64,000 nucleotides of DNA, from contig NZ_CP054258.1 in NCBI RefSeq assembly GCF_024181585.1, forward strand, positions 310,001 to 374,000, written 5' to 3'. Positions 1 through 8,786 of this stretch are shown piece after piece (position 1 is the stretch's first letter; every line of letters starts with the position of its first letter). Below the pieces are notes generated by a model. The model was not told the DNA's origin. It saw only the letters and a program-made list of their open reading frames with translations, and ran no database searches. The DNA comes from Treponema socranskii subsp. buccale (lineage in GTDB: Bacteria > Spirochaetota > Spirochaetia > Treponematales > Treponemataceae). The position numbers were made by a program, and so were the translations under genes.

Positions 1-271
1 CCTGCGTGTGCACCCTCGCGTTCGGGAGCGCCGTGTCGCCCATTGTCGCAAGCGCTTCTTCGGTGAGCAGGTGATGCGCGTATTCGTGGACGGCGGTATA
101 GATCATTTCGTTATCGGTTTTAAAATTTTTATTGTGCAAAATAATTTCATGCGTATCGGGTTTATACAAACCGTTGACGCGGCGGCTCTCTTTTCCCGAT
201 TGAATAACTGTAAAGTCGAGCTTCGTATCTTGAATGTCGAGGAGGAGCTCTTTGATTTTTGCATTGTCCAT
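1..271 (-). CDS. Partial zinc-metallopeptidase-like protein (HEYAHH motif)
   Basis: This gene runs off the left edge; the first 90 residues are visible. They contain HEYAHHL at about residues 64-70, an HExxH-type zinc-binding helix of the kind seen in ImmA/IrrE-like (M78) and other small metallopeptidases. No signal peptide is visible, so it is probably cytoplasmic. The ATG at 271 has no Shine-Dalgarno, but TATACT (278-283) ends six bases before it, as in several other genes here that look leaderless. It is divergent from the gene at 467. The substrate is unknown, and with the C-terminus missing the family is tentative. Confidence 0.6.
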   Translation of the reverse strand, partial: MDNAKIKELLLDIQDTKLDFTVIQSGKESRRVNGLYKPDTHEIILHNKNFKTDNEMIYTAVHEYAHHLLTEEALATMGDTALPNARVHTQ

Positions 272-277
272 ACGTTA

Positions 278-283
278 AGTATA
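278..283 (-). promoter_or_regulatory. Candidate -10 box of the left-edge gene
   Basis: TATACT on the minus strand ends six bases before the ATG at 271. The -35 position 17 bp upstream is only an A/T tract, so this is the weakest of the proposed leaderless promoters. Confidence 0.35.
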
Positions 284-466
284 ATGAAATCCGCTTTATT
301 AAAAAAGCGCATAGGGTAATTTCTTTTTCGGTTTTTTGCGTTCGGTTTTCCGCCATCCGTTTCAGGGACGCGCAAGACCCTTTTTTCGTAAATTGTACCG
401 ATGGATGTATTTACCTTTATGCGTTATAATAACGTTGTAAGGTTTTAAGTATTTTAGGGATATAAA

Positions 467-1036
467 ATGAAGATGAACGATATTTCCTTGCGTTCCGTTT
501 TTATCCGCACGAAAATTTCCCCTTTGTTCGCCGAAGTCGTACATTCGGCGGAAAGTTCCGATTTATTTTGCCTTACCGTCTCCGGCGATGATTTTTTTGT
601 CTCCGAATCGGACCCGCTTTATGCGCCGTACAATCAGCGAGAAGGCTGTAAAAAAAGTTTTCATCTTTCGGAATATATTTTTATATCGAATAGTAAAAAA
701 TTATTTTTCGATGTGAATCTTTTTTACGGCGCATCGATCGCACATATTTGGTATACGGCTTCGAGTGCGGCGGATTTTTTCGCTCCGTACCGAGATTCGG
801 ACGGCGGTATGCTTTGCTTTTATCGTCCCGATTTTGTCATTGAAATGAAAGACGGCTGTTTTTACATTGTAGAAATTACGGACGGCCGAACGGCAAACGA
901 TCGCATCGTACAGGCGAAAAAGAAATACATTGAAAAAAATAATATTTCCCCAAACGGTGCTTACCTATCCTATGTAAGCGTTCCGCTTCGTCTCGCCGAT
1001 ATGCCGTTTGAAGATTTTATTCGTGCCGCGCCTTGA
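467..1036 (+). CDS. PD-(D/E)XK nuclease-like hypothetical protein
   Basis: This is a 189-residue protein without signal peptide or membrane segment. Residues 121-138 read PDF-V-I then a turn and IVEIT, resembling the core PD...ExK strand-turn-strand of restriction-type nucleases such as the C-terminal domain of type III restriction subunits. D122 and E136 are present, but the expected Lys is Thr138, so catalysis is doubtful or uses another base. A basic helix (QAKKKYIEKN) follows, as in that fold. The ATG has AGGGA seven bases upstream; a TATAAT lies at 425-430 without a clear -35. It is convergent with nnr, 13 bp apart. Function unknown; the nuclease relation is inference from the motif. Confidence 0.6.
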   Translation: MKMNDISLRSVFIRTKISPLFAEVVHSAESSDLFCLTVSGDDFFVSESDPLYAPYNQREGCKKSFHLSEYIFISNSKKLFFDVNLFYGASIAHIWYTASSAADFFAPYRDSDGGMLCFYRPDFVIEMKDGCFYIVEITDGRTANDRIVQAKKKYIEKNNISPNGAYLSYVSVPLRLADMPFEDFIRAAP

Positions 1037-1049
1037 TATGACGGGGCAT

Positions 1050-2633
1050 TTACACCGGCGGCAATTCGTTCATCAGGCTTCCGACGGCATCGATCAATTT
1101 CGGCGGCGTCAAATTGTACGCGCGCGCAAAGCGTTGAGATGCGATGCCGTGCGCGAGGACTGCAGTAACGGCCGCGTCTTCGGCATCGTATTGCTGGGCG
1201 AGCAGCGCGCAGACGAGGCCTGCGAGCACGTCGCCGCTTCCGGCTTTTGCAAGGCTTTGATTTCCTTCGACGCTTACGAAGACGCCGCGTTCCGATGCGA
1301 TCACCGTATTTGCGCCTTTGAGTACGAGTACGATATGCGGAAAGCGTTCGGAAAATTTTTTGACGATTTCGATTCTGTCGTCCGCAAGCTCTCCGATAGT
1401 ATAGTCTCCGAGCGCACACAACTTCAAAAGCGATTGAAATTCTTTCGGATGAGGAGTCAGTATAACCCTCGTGCTGCGCTTCGAGAGCACATCGAGCAGT
1501 TTTCCGATATCGCCGTAATAAAAAGAATCGGCATCGAGCACGATACCGGCACCTTTGTACGCTTCGAGCTTTGCGCATAGGTTTTGAAAGGCTTCCGTCC
1601 GACCGCGCCCGAATCCGCTTCCGAGTAAAATCGCAGTCGTGTCTTTCGGAAAGGATTGTGCGATCATCAAATCCGGCGGCAATTTAAATCGCGCAGCAGC
1701 TCCCGTTTCCGTTTCGACGATTGTTGCAAGTCCTGCACCGAAACCGAGCGCCGCTTGTCCTGCGATAATCGCAGCTCCGGCTTTTTCTCCCGCGGCGATC
1801 GCAGCGTGTCCGAAGTTTCCTTTGTGTACCGATTTTTTTGCCCGCACGGGAAGTCGCATATCGTCCGCTTCGAGAAGGTATAGGTCGGCTGCGGCATCCT
1901 CTTCAAATACGAGAGCGCTTACGCCGATACCGTATTTTTTAATAATTCCGCAAAAGTCTTTCGCCGCGTCTCCGAAATACGCCGCTTTGAGTGCACCCAT
2001 CGAAACCGTCAGGTCGGCATCGAACGCGAGCGGTCTGTGTTTGTATTCGGTCGAAACCGCACCGCGCTTGTCTATGCCGCTCGGTATGTCGCACGCAATG
2101 CGGAAACACGGAGCGTTATTGATTGTATCGATGAGGACGGAAAGGTCGGGCATGAGCGTTCCGCGGAAACCGGTGCCGTATAAACAGTCGACGACGAGAG
2201 CGCATGATGAAAGCTGCTTGAAAAATGCCGAACGGCTTACGAGTTTTACACCGACTGCAAGCGCCGCATCCCGCTCCCGTTTGCAGTTTTCCGTTTTCGC
2301 GTCACAAGCGCTATACACCGCAACGGGGATATCGCCTGCGATCCTGCGGGCGAGCGCGTAACCGTCGGCACCGTTGTTACCGCTTCCGCACACGATAAGC
2401 ACGTCGTTCGAAGATACTGTCCCGCGATGTGCCGCACTTGATGTGCTCGGCCGTTCCGTTCGATACACCGGCCGTTTTTCGTAAGCCCGTACGGCATTTC
2501 GATCATAGAGGGCTTTCCGTACTTCACTTTCAAGCGCGCTTGCCGCATTTTCGATCATCACGTCTTCGGTGATGCCGAAAACTTTATGCATGCGCTTTTC
2601 AAGCTCTTTTACATCGATAAAAACCTTTTGCAT
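1050..2633 (-). CDS. nnr: Bifunctional NAD(P)H-hydrate epimerase / ADP-dependent dehydratase
   Basis: This protein repairs hydrated NADH and NADPH: the N-terminal YjeF domain epimerises R- and S-NAD(P)HX and the C-terminal kinase-like domain dehydrates S-NAD(P)HX using ADP. In sequence, the N-half has CGSGNNGADGYALAR, the YjeF_N signature. The C-half has the ribokinase-fold signatures NFGHAAI, LDADSF, LTPHPKEF and AGSGDVLAG, the anion-hole loop. Length (527 aa) fits the fused family. A GTG lies further upstream in frame, but ATG 2633 has GGGAG seven bases before it and the following MQKVFIDVKEL fits the family start. It is the last gene of the uppP group. High confidence. Confidence 0.95.
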   Translation of the reverse strand: MQKVFIDVKELEKRMHKVFGITEDVMIENAASALESEVRKALYDRNAVRAYEKRPVYRTERPSTSSAAHRGTVSSNDVLIVCGSGNNGADGYALARRIAGDIPVAVYSACDAKTENCKRERDAALAVGVKLVSRSAFFKQLSSCALVVDCLYGTGFRGTLMPDLSVLIDTINNAPCFRIACDIPSGIDKRGAVSTEYKHRPLAFDADLTVSMGALKAAYFGDAAKDFCGIIKKYGIGVSALVFEEDAAADLYLLEADDMRLPVRAKKSVHKGNFGHAAIAAGEKAGAAIIAGQAALGFGAGLATIVETETGAAARFKLPPDLMIAQSFPKDTTAILLGSGFGRGRTEAFQNLCAKLEAYKGAGIVLDADSFYYGDIGKLLDVLSKRSTRVILTPHPKEFQSLLKLCALGDYTIGELADDRIEIVKKFSERFPHIVLVLKGANTVIASERGVFVSVEGNQSLAKAGSGDVLAGLVCALLAQQYDAEDAAVTAVLAHGIASQRFARAYNLTPPKLIDAVGSLMNELPPV

Positions 2634-2706
2634 ATTCGCACTCCCGCAAGCCGGCGGCACCGATTATATTATTAATCAATAATCACTCTGAAAAATCGTC
2701 TTGCAC

Positions 2707-3258
2707 TCATTTTTGCTTTTTAAAAATCGTCGGATCGGAAAAATCGTGACCGTCTTTGTCGGTCGGTATATGCGAACAGCGAATCGTAAGCGTGCCGTTT
2801 CCTTCGTCGAGCGAATATAAAATCCGCCACGTCTTTCCGTCGTCGGATTCGCTTTTTGAGTAGCCCGTATCCGTCCCCGATTTTTCGACGGTAAAAACGA
2901 TGAGCGACCGGGTTGCCGAATACGTTCCGCTCCAATATCGCGTATCGAGCGCCGCCCTTTGCATGACCGTCATCATTTTATCCTGTTTGATTTCGACAGT
3001 CGTCACGGCGCTTGTACCTTCGTAAACCCACGTTCCGTAGTATTTCGGCGTAAGCGCATTCTGCATATCTTCGCCGATTTTTTTGCCGGTTTCATCCATC
3101 GCTTTGCCGAACGATTTGAAAGCGTCGGCGGATTTTTTACCGAATTCTTTCCACTCCTGCTTTACGGAAGAGTTCTTGTCCGAATCGGCGGCGGACGGCA
3201 AAACAACGGCAAGCAGCGGTACCGCGATTATGATTTTAATAATTCTCGATAAGCGCAT
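2707..3258 (-). CDS. Secreted hypothetical protein
   Basis: A 183-residue protein with a signal peptide (MRLSRIIKIIIAVPLLAVVL then PSAA), so periplasmic or surface. The mature part begins with a charged helical stretch (KQEWKEFGKKSADAFKSFGKAMD) and continues as a beta-rich domain around YYGTWVYEG and YWSGTYSA, a lipocalin-like pattern of alternating strands. No family is recognised. The start is fixed by GGGAGG seven bases upstream. It lies 26 bp after uppP and 73 bp before nnr on the same strand, so the three are probably cotranscribed. Confidence 0.75.
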   Translation of the reverse strand: MRLSRIIKIIIAVPLLAVVLPSAADSDKNSSVKQEWKEFGKKSADAFKSFGKAMDETGKKIGEDMQNALTPKYYGTWVYEGTSAVTTVEIKQDKMMTVMQRAALDTRYWSGTYSATRSLIVFTVEKSGTDTGYSKSESDDGKTWRILYSLDEGNGTLTIRCSHIPTDKDGHDFSDPTIFKKQK

Positions 3259-3284
3259 AATTACCTCCCATGCATCCTTTTTGT

Positions 3285-4127
3285 TTATTTAAAAAACAGC
3301 AATCCTGCTATACCGAGCGGAATGAGGTAGCACGCAAACCATCCGAGCTTTCCCTTTTTAATAATTTTCATAAGGAGGGAAAGAGATGCGTAACCGACAA
3401 CGAAAGAGGCTGCGCACCCGACGAGGATCGGAAGCGCTCCGATTGATTCCGACATTTTGTCGAAATCTTTGAGCTCGAGTATAAAAGCGCCGAGAATCGC
3501 CGGAATCGAAACGATAAACGAAAACTCTCCCGCATCCGCTCTCCCGATGCCTGAAAGCAGTCCGCCTGCTATCGTCGAACCGCTCCTCGAAATGCCCGGC
3601 AGCGTTCCGATACCTTGAGCCGCTCCGACGATGAGCGCCTGCTTCCACGAAATGCCGTCCGATTTTTCTACGTTTTCTCTCTTTTTGCCTGCATATTGCG
3701 ATATAAGCAAAATGAGCGCAGTGACGATAAAGAGCGCGCATACGAATCGTATAGAAAGAGAGGGGAGCATTTTTTCCGCAGCGACGCCGATGACACCCGT
3801 AACGAGCGTTGCGACGATGACGGCTGCGACCGTTTTGCGGGAAGCTTCGTCGCTTTTTGTCAAAGCGCTTTCACCCGAAACGCCCGAAACGAGGGGGCGG
3901 CGCGCGATCATCCGTGCGAACGCGCAAAAGAGTTTCAAAATATCGTGTCTGAAATAAAGTACGACTGCGGCGAGCGTTGCGAGGTGAAGAAATACGTCGA
4001 ATAAAAGCGGCACGTCGCCGAGCGAAAACAGATACTGCGCCACGGCGAGATGTCCGGAAGACGAAACGGGTAAAAATTCCGTTAGGCCCTGAAGTACGCC
4101 GAGCAAAAGGCTTTGTAAAATCGTCAT
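3285..4127 (-). CDS. uppP: Undecaprenyl-diphosphate phosphatase
   Basis: An integral membrane enzyme that recycles undecaprenyl pyrophosphate to the monophosphate carrier for peptidoglycan synthesis. The N-terminus carries the BacA/UppP motif LQGLTEFLPVSSSGHL (residues 12-27) and the second signature PGISRSGSTI about residue 165, both containing catalytic-site residues. About eight hydrophobic segments are visible and the length, 280 aa, is typical. The reading frame is open for 70 codons further upstream, but ATG 4127 begins the conserved sequence. It has only GGAT upstream, while TATGAT ends six bases before it, preceded at 17 bp by ATGACA; the mRNA may therefore be leaderless. Confidence 0.95.
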   Translation of the reverse strand: MTILQSLLLGVLQGLTEFLPVSSSGHLAVAQYLFSLGDVPLLFDVFLHLATLAAVVLYFRHDILKLFCAFARMIARRPLVSGVSGESALTKSDEASRKTVAAVIVATLVTGVIGVAAEKMLPSLSIRFVCALFIVTALILLISQYAGKKRENVEKSDGISWKQALIVGAAQGIGTLPGISRSGSTIAGGLLSGIGRADAGEFSFIVSIPAILGAFILELKDFDKMSESIGALPILVGCAASFVVGYASLSLLMKIIKKGKLGWFACYLIPLGIAGLLFFK

Positions 4128-4133
4128 AAATCC

Positions 4134-4162
4134 ATCATAGCAAAAGAGCGGAAAGATGTCAT
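4134..4162 (-). promoter_or_regulatory. uppP promoter, probably leaderless
   Basis: ATGACA (4157-4162), a 17-bp spacer and TATGAT (4134-4139) lie on the minus strand. The -10 box ends six bases before the uppP ATG, putting the expected start of transcription on or next to the A of ATG. Confidence 0.6.
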
Positions 4163-4180
4163 GAGCGATATGCGGCGATA

Positions 4181-4205
4181 CGGAGCTGCGGGGATTGCAG
4201 CTCCG
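4181..4205. terminator. Hairpin after nagA
   Basis: A perfect 9-bp stem CGGAGCTGC / GCAGCTCCG with a 7-base loop lies 17 bp beyond the nagA stop and just upstream of the uppP promoter. It lacks a clear T-run on either strand, so it may be a weak or Rho-assisted terminator closing the amino-sugar operon. Confidence 0.4.
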
Positions 4206-4221
4206 CTGAAAAATAAGTACC

Positions 4222-5370
4222 TTACAGTACTTGCTCTCCGTCAAGATAGACGCGGGAAACCGACAAGCCTTTTTCGTCTTTTTCGAAGCAGACGAAATTT
4301 GCTCTGCAGCCCCGTGTCGTTTTGACTTTTTTTTCACAGCCGTAAAATGCCGCAGGAATTTCCGACGCTTTCATCCATGCATCTTTTAACGAGCAAATAC
4401 CGCTTTTGACAAGATGCTCCACGCCGTGCCGGATACTTTGCGCGGAGCCGGCAAGAAGACGCGGTTCGCTCATCATACAAAGCCGTCCGTTCGACTGGAG
4501 CAGGACATTTCCGCCGATCGGCGTTTCGTATGTTCCCGGCTGTAATCCGCCGAACTGCGTGCTGTCGCTGATAATAAAAGACCGCGGACCTTTTACGGCA
4601 AAAACCGTTTTCAACACCGATTCGGGAAGATGAAATCCGTCGGCAATACAGGAAAGCGTCAAACCGTCGTTGCTTAATTCTTCCCACAAAAAATTCGGAT
4701 GACGGGGCACCGTGACGGGAACTCCGTTTCCGAAGTGTGTGACAAGACTCGCTCCGCTTGCAACGGCTTCGGCTATTTGTTCTTCGCTTGCCATCGTATG
4801 TCCTACGGATACGACAACGCCGAGCTCACTGACTTTTGAAATAAAAGAATACGTGTCTCCTCCCCATTCGGGCGAGAGGGTAAGAGCCGATATTTTTCCT
4901 TCCGCAGCATCATACCATCTCTTAAACATATCGAAGTCGGGCGCTCTGATATAGCGTTTGTCGTGCGCACCTGAAGCTCCGTCTTTCGGGGAGATAAAGG
5001 GACCTTCAATATGAATGCCCTGTGTCATTTTTTTTGCCAACGGATTGCGATGTGTAAAAGAAACAATCTCTTTGCAGCGCTTCAGAATTTTTTCGGGATC
5101 GGCGGTGATAACGGTCGGACAAATCAGTCCGCAGCCTTCTTTCAATAAAGCGTACAGCGCTTTTTCATAGGCTTCTTCCGTCAATTCGTCGGTCGTGTTG
5201 AAGTCAATGCCGTTGAAGCCGTTAATTTGAGTATCGAACAGTACGGGTGCGATGTTCGGATACGTTACGGAATTTTCCGGATCCGTTTTTTCCGCCGAAA
5301 TAAAAATACCGTTTTCAATTTGGAGCTTTACCAGCGTATCGGTGCCGTACATCCATCCGGTAAAAATCAT
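4222..5370 (-). CDS. nagA: N-acetylglucosamine-6-phosphate deacetylase
   Basis: A cytoplasmic amidohydrolase converting GlcNAc-6-P to glucosamine-6-P and acetate. Visible motifs are DTQINGFNGIDFN (47-59), matching the DVQLNG form of E. coli NagA in which the first HxH is absent, HIEGPF (120-125) with the metal-ligand Glu, VGHT, THFGNG, ADGFHLP and the catalytic Asp in SDSTQFGG. At 382 aa it has the normal length. The start at 5370 has GAGGAGG nine bases upstream and gives the family N-terminus; an in-frame codon further upstream is inside the preceding gene. It is the last gene of the amino-sugar operon, 13 bp after the SIS gene. Confidence 0.93.
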   Translation of the reverse strand: MIFTGWMYGTDTLVKLQIENGIFISAEKTDPENSVTYPNIAPVLFDTQINGFNGIDFNTTDELTEEAYEKALYALLKEGCGLICPTVITADPEKILKRCKEIVSFTHRNPLAKKMTQGIHIEGPFISPKDGASGAHDKRYIRAPDFDMFKRWYDAAEGKISALTLSPEWGGDTYSFISKVSELGVVVSVGHTMASEEQIAEAVASGASLVTHFGNGVPVTVPRHPNFLWEELSNDGLTLSCIADGFHLPESVLKTVFAVKGPRSFIISDSTQFGGLQPGTYETPIGGNVLLQSNGRLCMMSEPRLLAGSAQSIRHGVEHLVKSGICSLKDAWMKASEIPAAFYGCEKKVKTTRGCRANFVCFEKDEKGLSVSRVYLDGEQVL

Positions 5371-5383
5371 AAAGATACCTCCT

Positions 5384-6145
5384 CTACAGGCTCCGTATGG
5401 ATTTTCTGAACTTAGCGATAAAACGATTGTTCCATTCATCGCCGCCCGGACAGTTGCCGCTTCGCCAAACGGGAGGATTGACGCCTTCGTTTACAAGTAT
5501 ATTGATCGCTTCGATTATGATGCCGTTCATCACGAATGCGTTCGCGTATGTGCTGAGCGCACCGATTTTTTGTTCGAAGCCGGGAAGTTCGATTGTCGCA
5601 TCTCCCAGTTTGATTTTGCAGTCGACCGAACAATCCGCGATTTCATGCAGATTTTTTTTCGACGGATGACGCGCAGGGTGATCTTTCGGACAGGAATTTG
5701 CATGGGCATGGGAACTCACGCCGATCACTTTTGCGCCGCGCGATTGTGCGGTTAAGCATGCGTCGATCGTAGCGGAATTGATTCCGTACGCGTTGACTAC
5801 GATCAGAAGGTCTCCTTCGCCTATGCCGTTGTCTTCGATTACGATTTTACCGTAACCGGGAAGCCGCTCCGCCGCCATCGATTTTAAAGCGCCGTTTGAA
5901 AGCATCGTCTCCTGATTTAAGATAGCGTTTATGTGCATGAGGCCGCCGGCGCGGAAAAATACTTCCATCGCCGCGAGATTCGAGTGTCCGCCCGGGCCGA
6001 ATACATACACGATTTTGTCTTTTTTTACATGGTCTGCGACCATCCGCGCCGCTTTGAGAATATTTTTTTCTTCGGTATCGTATATTTCATCGATAATGCC
6101 GAACACTTCTTTACGGTACAGTTTTAAAACATCACCTTCCGTCAT
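5384..6145 (-). CDS. SIS-domain sugar (phosphate) isomerase, UPF0309-like
   Basis: A 253-residue cytoplasmic protein of the SIS fold that binds phosphosugars. The first SIS motif FGPGGHSNLAAMEVFFRAGG is at about residues 49-68, followed by GEGDLLIVVNAYGINSATI, the phosphate-binding loop, and GAKVIGVSSH. The tail WRSGNCPGGDEWN is conserved in the UPF0309-type family. The exact reaction of this family is not established; the context of NagA, NagB and an epimerase suggests an aldose/ketose isomerase or a sensor acting on amino-sugar phosphates. GGAGG seven bases upstream fixes the start. It is 18 bp after the ceramidase-like gene. Confidence 0.8.
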   Translation of the reverse strand: MTEGDVLKLYRKEVFGIIDEIYDTEEKNILKAARMVADHVKKDKIVYVFGPGGHSNLAAMEVFFRAGGLMHINAILNQETMLSNGALKSMAAERLPGYGKIVIEDNGIGEGDLLIVVNAYGINSATIDACLTAQSRGAKVIGVSSHAHANSCPKDHPARHPSKKNLHEIADCSVDCKIKLGDATIELPGFEQKIGALSTYANAFVMNGIIIEAINILVNEGVNPPVWRSGNCPGGDEWNNRFIAKFRKSIRSL

Positions 6146-6163
6146 TTTACGCCTCCAAAAATA

Positions 6164-7417
6164 TTAATTATTAAAATTATCCAATGCTTTGTTTATAAGC
6201 TTTTCCGTTTCCGGGCCGTAGGTTCCGCACAGCGCAAAGTAGATCGCCGAACCGTGCGGCTCGTACCCGCCTTCACGGATCTGTTTTTCGCTGCACAGAT
6301 AACCGATCATGCCGTTCGTATAACAGACGCACAAACCGTTTTTGTTTTTTTGCCGTACCGACAGCGCATACTGCTGCGACATTTCGGCATTAAAAAAATA
6401 CACGGGTGTCGAACCGAAATCGACGCGCGTTATTTCAAGCGTTTCATAGTCGCGGAAGTTCTTTTCGATCGCTTTTTGCGCCCATTGACGCATTGTGTCG
6501 TCCTCCGCATGAGCCGCAAGTGACGCGACTTCATTTTTTGAAAAATTCTGCACGAGCGGAAGTTTGATCCGGATTTTTCGCAATTCAAGATTTTCCTGAA
6601 TCGGAGCGCTTTGTGTTTGCAGGGTATCTTTGCACTTTTTGAAAAAGTCATCCGCAAAGGCGATAATTTTTTCAAAATCGACGGAAATAAAACGGTCTCC
6701 GAGTACGCTGTTCGGGCGCAAGTCGGCGGTACAGCCCTGCAAAAAAATTGACACGCTTTCTGGATACGCTTCGTCGAAACGCCGTAAAACGATTCCCGCG
6801 TAATCCGGATGTACGCTGTTGCCGTCGGAGAGATTATTATGACACGCATAGTGAACGGCGAAGCCTTTCGGTTTTCCGTCTCGTTTTTTTAGGAATTCGA
6901 AAATTGTTAAATCGGTGTCGGCCGGCTCTTCGTAATTCGGACACATTTCGATGCCTTTGTCCGTTTTTTTTCTGCGGTACACGTTCATGGCGCATGTGCC
7001 GTTAAATCGACGTACGGCAACTTCTTCCGAATCGCGTTCCGCTGCGGCAATTCCGTCGATAATCTTTTGCAATAAAAAATCGATGTAATTGTCGGAAACG
7101 GTTTCAAGCAGCGGCGTAAACGCACGCCCCGTTCCGGGGCCAGAGTGATTATGAGACGCCGTAAACAAAACTTCATCTTCGGCGATGCCCTGCTTTTGCC
7201 TGAGCAGCGTTCGCACGGTATCGATAAAATCGGGATTCCACCACAATAAATCCGCATATACGATGATGATGCGTTTGCTTGCCGTTTGCCAATAGTGAAC
7301 GCGCAGAAAAATATCTTCCGTGATACCGCTGAAATTATCCGTTCGGCGTGCATAGCCGCACAGCCTGAGAGGTACCTTCGGAGAAATTACCGATTTTGCA
7401 CAGCCGAGCCGTATCAT
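6164..7417 (-). CDS. Neutral/alkaline ceramidase-like hydrolase, cytoplasmic
   Basis: A 417-residue protein resembling the N-terminal catalytic domain of neutral/alkaline non-lysosomal ceramidases, which are zinc amidases. The motif TASHNHSGPG (87-96) supplies the HxHSGPG metal site, and further conserved His lie in VHYACHNN and SVHPDYAG near 200-215. There is no signal peptide and no C-terminal Ig-like domain, unlike true secreted ceramidases, so a small intracellular amide is a likelier substrate than ceramide. Its ATG overlaps the stop of the epimerase gene (ATGA), which implies coupled translation. Proposed role: deacylating or otherwise hydrolysing an N-acyl sugar or glycoside. The family match is good; the role is inference. 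Confidence 0.75.
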   Translation of the reverse strand: MIRLGCAKSVISPKVPLRLCGYARRTDNFSGITEDIFLRVHYWQTASKRIIIVYADLLWWNPDFIDTVRTLLRQKQGIAEDEVLFTASHNHSGPGTGRAFTPLLETVSDNYIDFLLQKIIDGIAAAERDSEEVAVRRFNGTCAMNVYRRKKTDKGIEMCPNYEEPADTDLTIFEFLKKRDGKPKGFAVHYACHNNLSDGNSVHPDYAGIVLRRFDEAYPESVSIFLQGCTADLRPNSVLGDRFISVDFEKIIAFADDFFKKCKDTLQTQSAPIQENLELRKIRIKLPLVQNFSKNEVASLAAHAEDDTMRQWAQKAIEKNFRDYETLEITRVDFGSTPVYFFNAEMSQQYALSVRQKNKNGLCVCYTNGMIGYLCSEKQIREGGYEPHGSAIYFALCGTYGPETEKLINKALDNFNN

Positions 7418-8652
7418 AAAAGCTCCGTTATTTTTATAAAATTGCGCAGGATGTGGAAGGGATCTTTTACCGGAAGCGCAACGAGTTTGTCTGCCGGTTT
7501 TCCGTCGCGCGTACGTATTTGAATCCATTCTCCGAGTTCCGTATTCGGAAACGTTTTGAAAATATAGTCGAAACTCTGCGTATATATTTTATTAAATTTT
7601 TCATCACCCGTAAGCTTGTACAGCAAAAGGTAGGTATACAGGATTTCCGAATGCGGCCACCAGAGTTTCATATCCCACGTATCGGCGATGAGTTTTTCAT
7701 ACGGAGAGTCCGTCGACGTACCGTGCGGTTTCCCTCCTTCAAAATCGACAAAACGGAAGAGTCCTCCGTATTCCGAATCCCATCCGAGATGCCATGTGCG
7801 TTCGGCTGTTTTACAGATGCGGGGAAGATACCGTTCGAGAGAGCCGAATGCTTGAAGGAATTCTATTTGGAACCAGATGTCTTCGATCGTGTGACCGGGA
7901 TTGATATGGCGGTCGAGCAGTCGTTTGTCTTTGTCGGAAAAATCGGATACGAATTCGTTTATATAGCCGTCTTCTTTCATAAGACGCTCGAGTATGAATG
8001 ACGCGTTCTTTTTTCCGAATTCGACAGCTCCGTCCGAGGGTATGCCGAATGCTTGGAGCATCCGTATATATTCGTAGATCGTATTCGTAAGAATCATCGG
8101 AATTCCGTGCGTGCGGCAGCCTTGGGGAATCGGGTAGGGCTCCGTTAAAAACTCGTCCCTTTCTATCCGTCGCTTGATGCTTTCATACAGAGCCTTCGAA
8201 GTGTCGATCGCTTCCTGCTTTTTCGACAGTACGGCGTACTGAGCCGAACCTATCAGGGCGAAACAGTCGGCATAGATACTCGCGTCGAAACGGCCGGTAC
8301 GTTCATCTTTTATCTTTTTGCCGTCTCTGGTAAGCAGATAACAGCACGAACCGTCTTCCATGATGCAATAAGAATTAATAAAATTCCATGTACCGTCCGC
8401 CCACGCTTCGAGCGCTGCAGCATCGATGTCCGGCATTGTCTTTTTTTTTGCCGATTCCGAGAGACGGCACAAAATCCACAGCCATCTCCCTTGCGACCAC
8501 GTAAATTTATTATCGCTTATTTTTTTATCGCCGTAATTGTTAATGCAGTTGAGAATCCCTCCGTTTTCGGGATCGACGAATTTACTCCAATACGGCAAAA
8601 AGTTATTTCGGATTTGATCGATATAAAATTTTTTTTCGGCGGGATAATTCAT
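7414..8652 (-). CDS. N-acylglucosamine 2-epimerase family protein
   Basis: An (alpha/alpha)6-barrel protein of 412 residues. The family interconverts N-acetylglucosamine and N-acetylmannosamine, though members also act on mannose or cellobiose. Signature residues are present: GHTIEDIWFQIE with His254 and WWPHSEILYTYL with His334, the two catalytic histidines of AGE/renin-binding proteins. The start has GAGGAAAG upstream. It follows the symporter after 134 bp that contain a terminator-like hairpin in the opposite sense, and overlaps the ceramidase-like gene by four bases. With NagA and NagB next to it, entry of ManNAc into the GlcNAc pathway is the likeliest role. Confidence 0.87.
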   Translation of the reverse strand: MNYPAEKKFYIDQIRNNFLPYWSKFVDPENGGILNCINNYGDKKISDNKFTWSQGRWLWILCRLSESAKKKTMPDIDAAALEAWADGTWNFINSYCIMEDGSCCYLLTRDGKKIKDERTGRFDASIYADCFALIGSAQYAVLSKKQEAIDTSKALYESIKRRIERDEFLTEPYPIPQGCRTHGIPMILTNTIYEYIRMLQAFGIPSDGAVEFGKKNASFILERLMKEDGYINEFVSDFSDKDKRLLDRHINPGHTIEDIWFQIEFLQAFGSLERYLPRICKTAERTWHLGWDSEYGGLFRFVDFEGGKPHGTSTDSPYEKLIADTWDMKLWWPHSEILYTYLLLYKLTGDEKFNKIYTQSFDYIFKTFPNTELGEWIQIRTRDGKPADKLVALPVKDPFHILRNFIKITELL

Positions 8653-8727
8653 TTATATCTTTCCTCATATAAACGGCGCTTCGAACGATTTTCCGCTGAA
8701 GCATATCCGTCTTTTCGAATAGGCAAG

Positions 8728-8771
8728 CCGAACCGTCGGACTTTCGTTTTGTCCGCCGGTTCGGTTTTTTT
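8728..8771 (+). terminator. Intrinsic terminator facing against the operon
   Basis: A stem of eight pairs (CCGAACCG / CGGTTCGG), one mismatch and five more pairs (CGGAC / GTCCG) around a 9-base loop is followed by seven T on the plus strand. All flanking genes are on the minus strand, and on that strand the hairpin is followed by CTTGCC with no T-run. It therefore stops antisense transcription, or acts as an mRNA stabiliser or partial attenuator between symporter and epimerase. Confidence 0.65.
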
Positions 8772-8786
8772 GACTTGAAACTTTGT

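Noticed and set aside
1639-2361. 240-codon plus-strand frame inside nnr
   Set aside because: Antisense to conserved YjeF and kinase motifs; no own signals.
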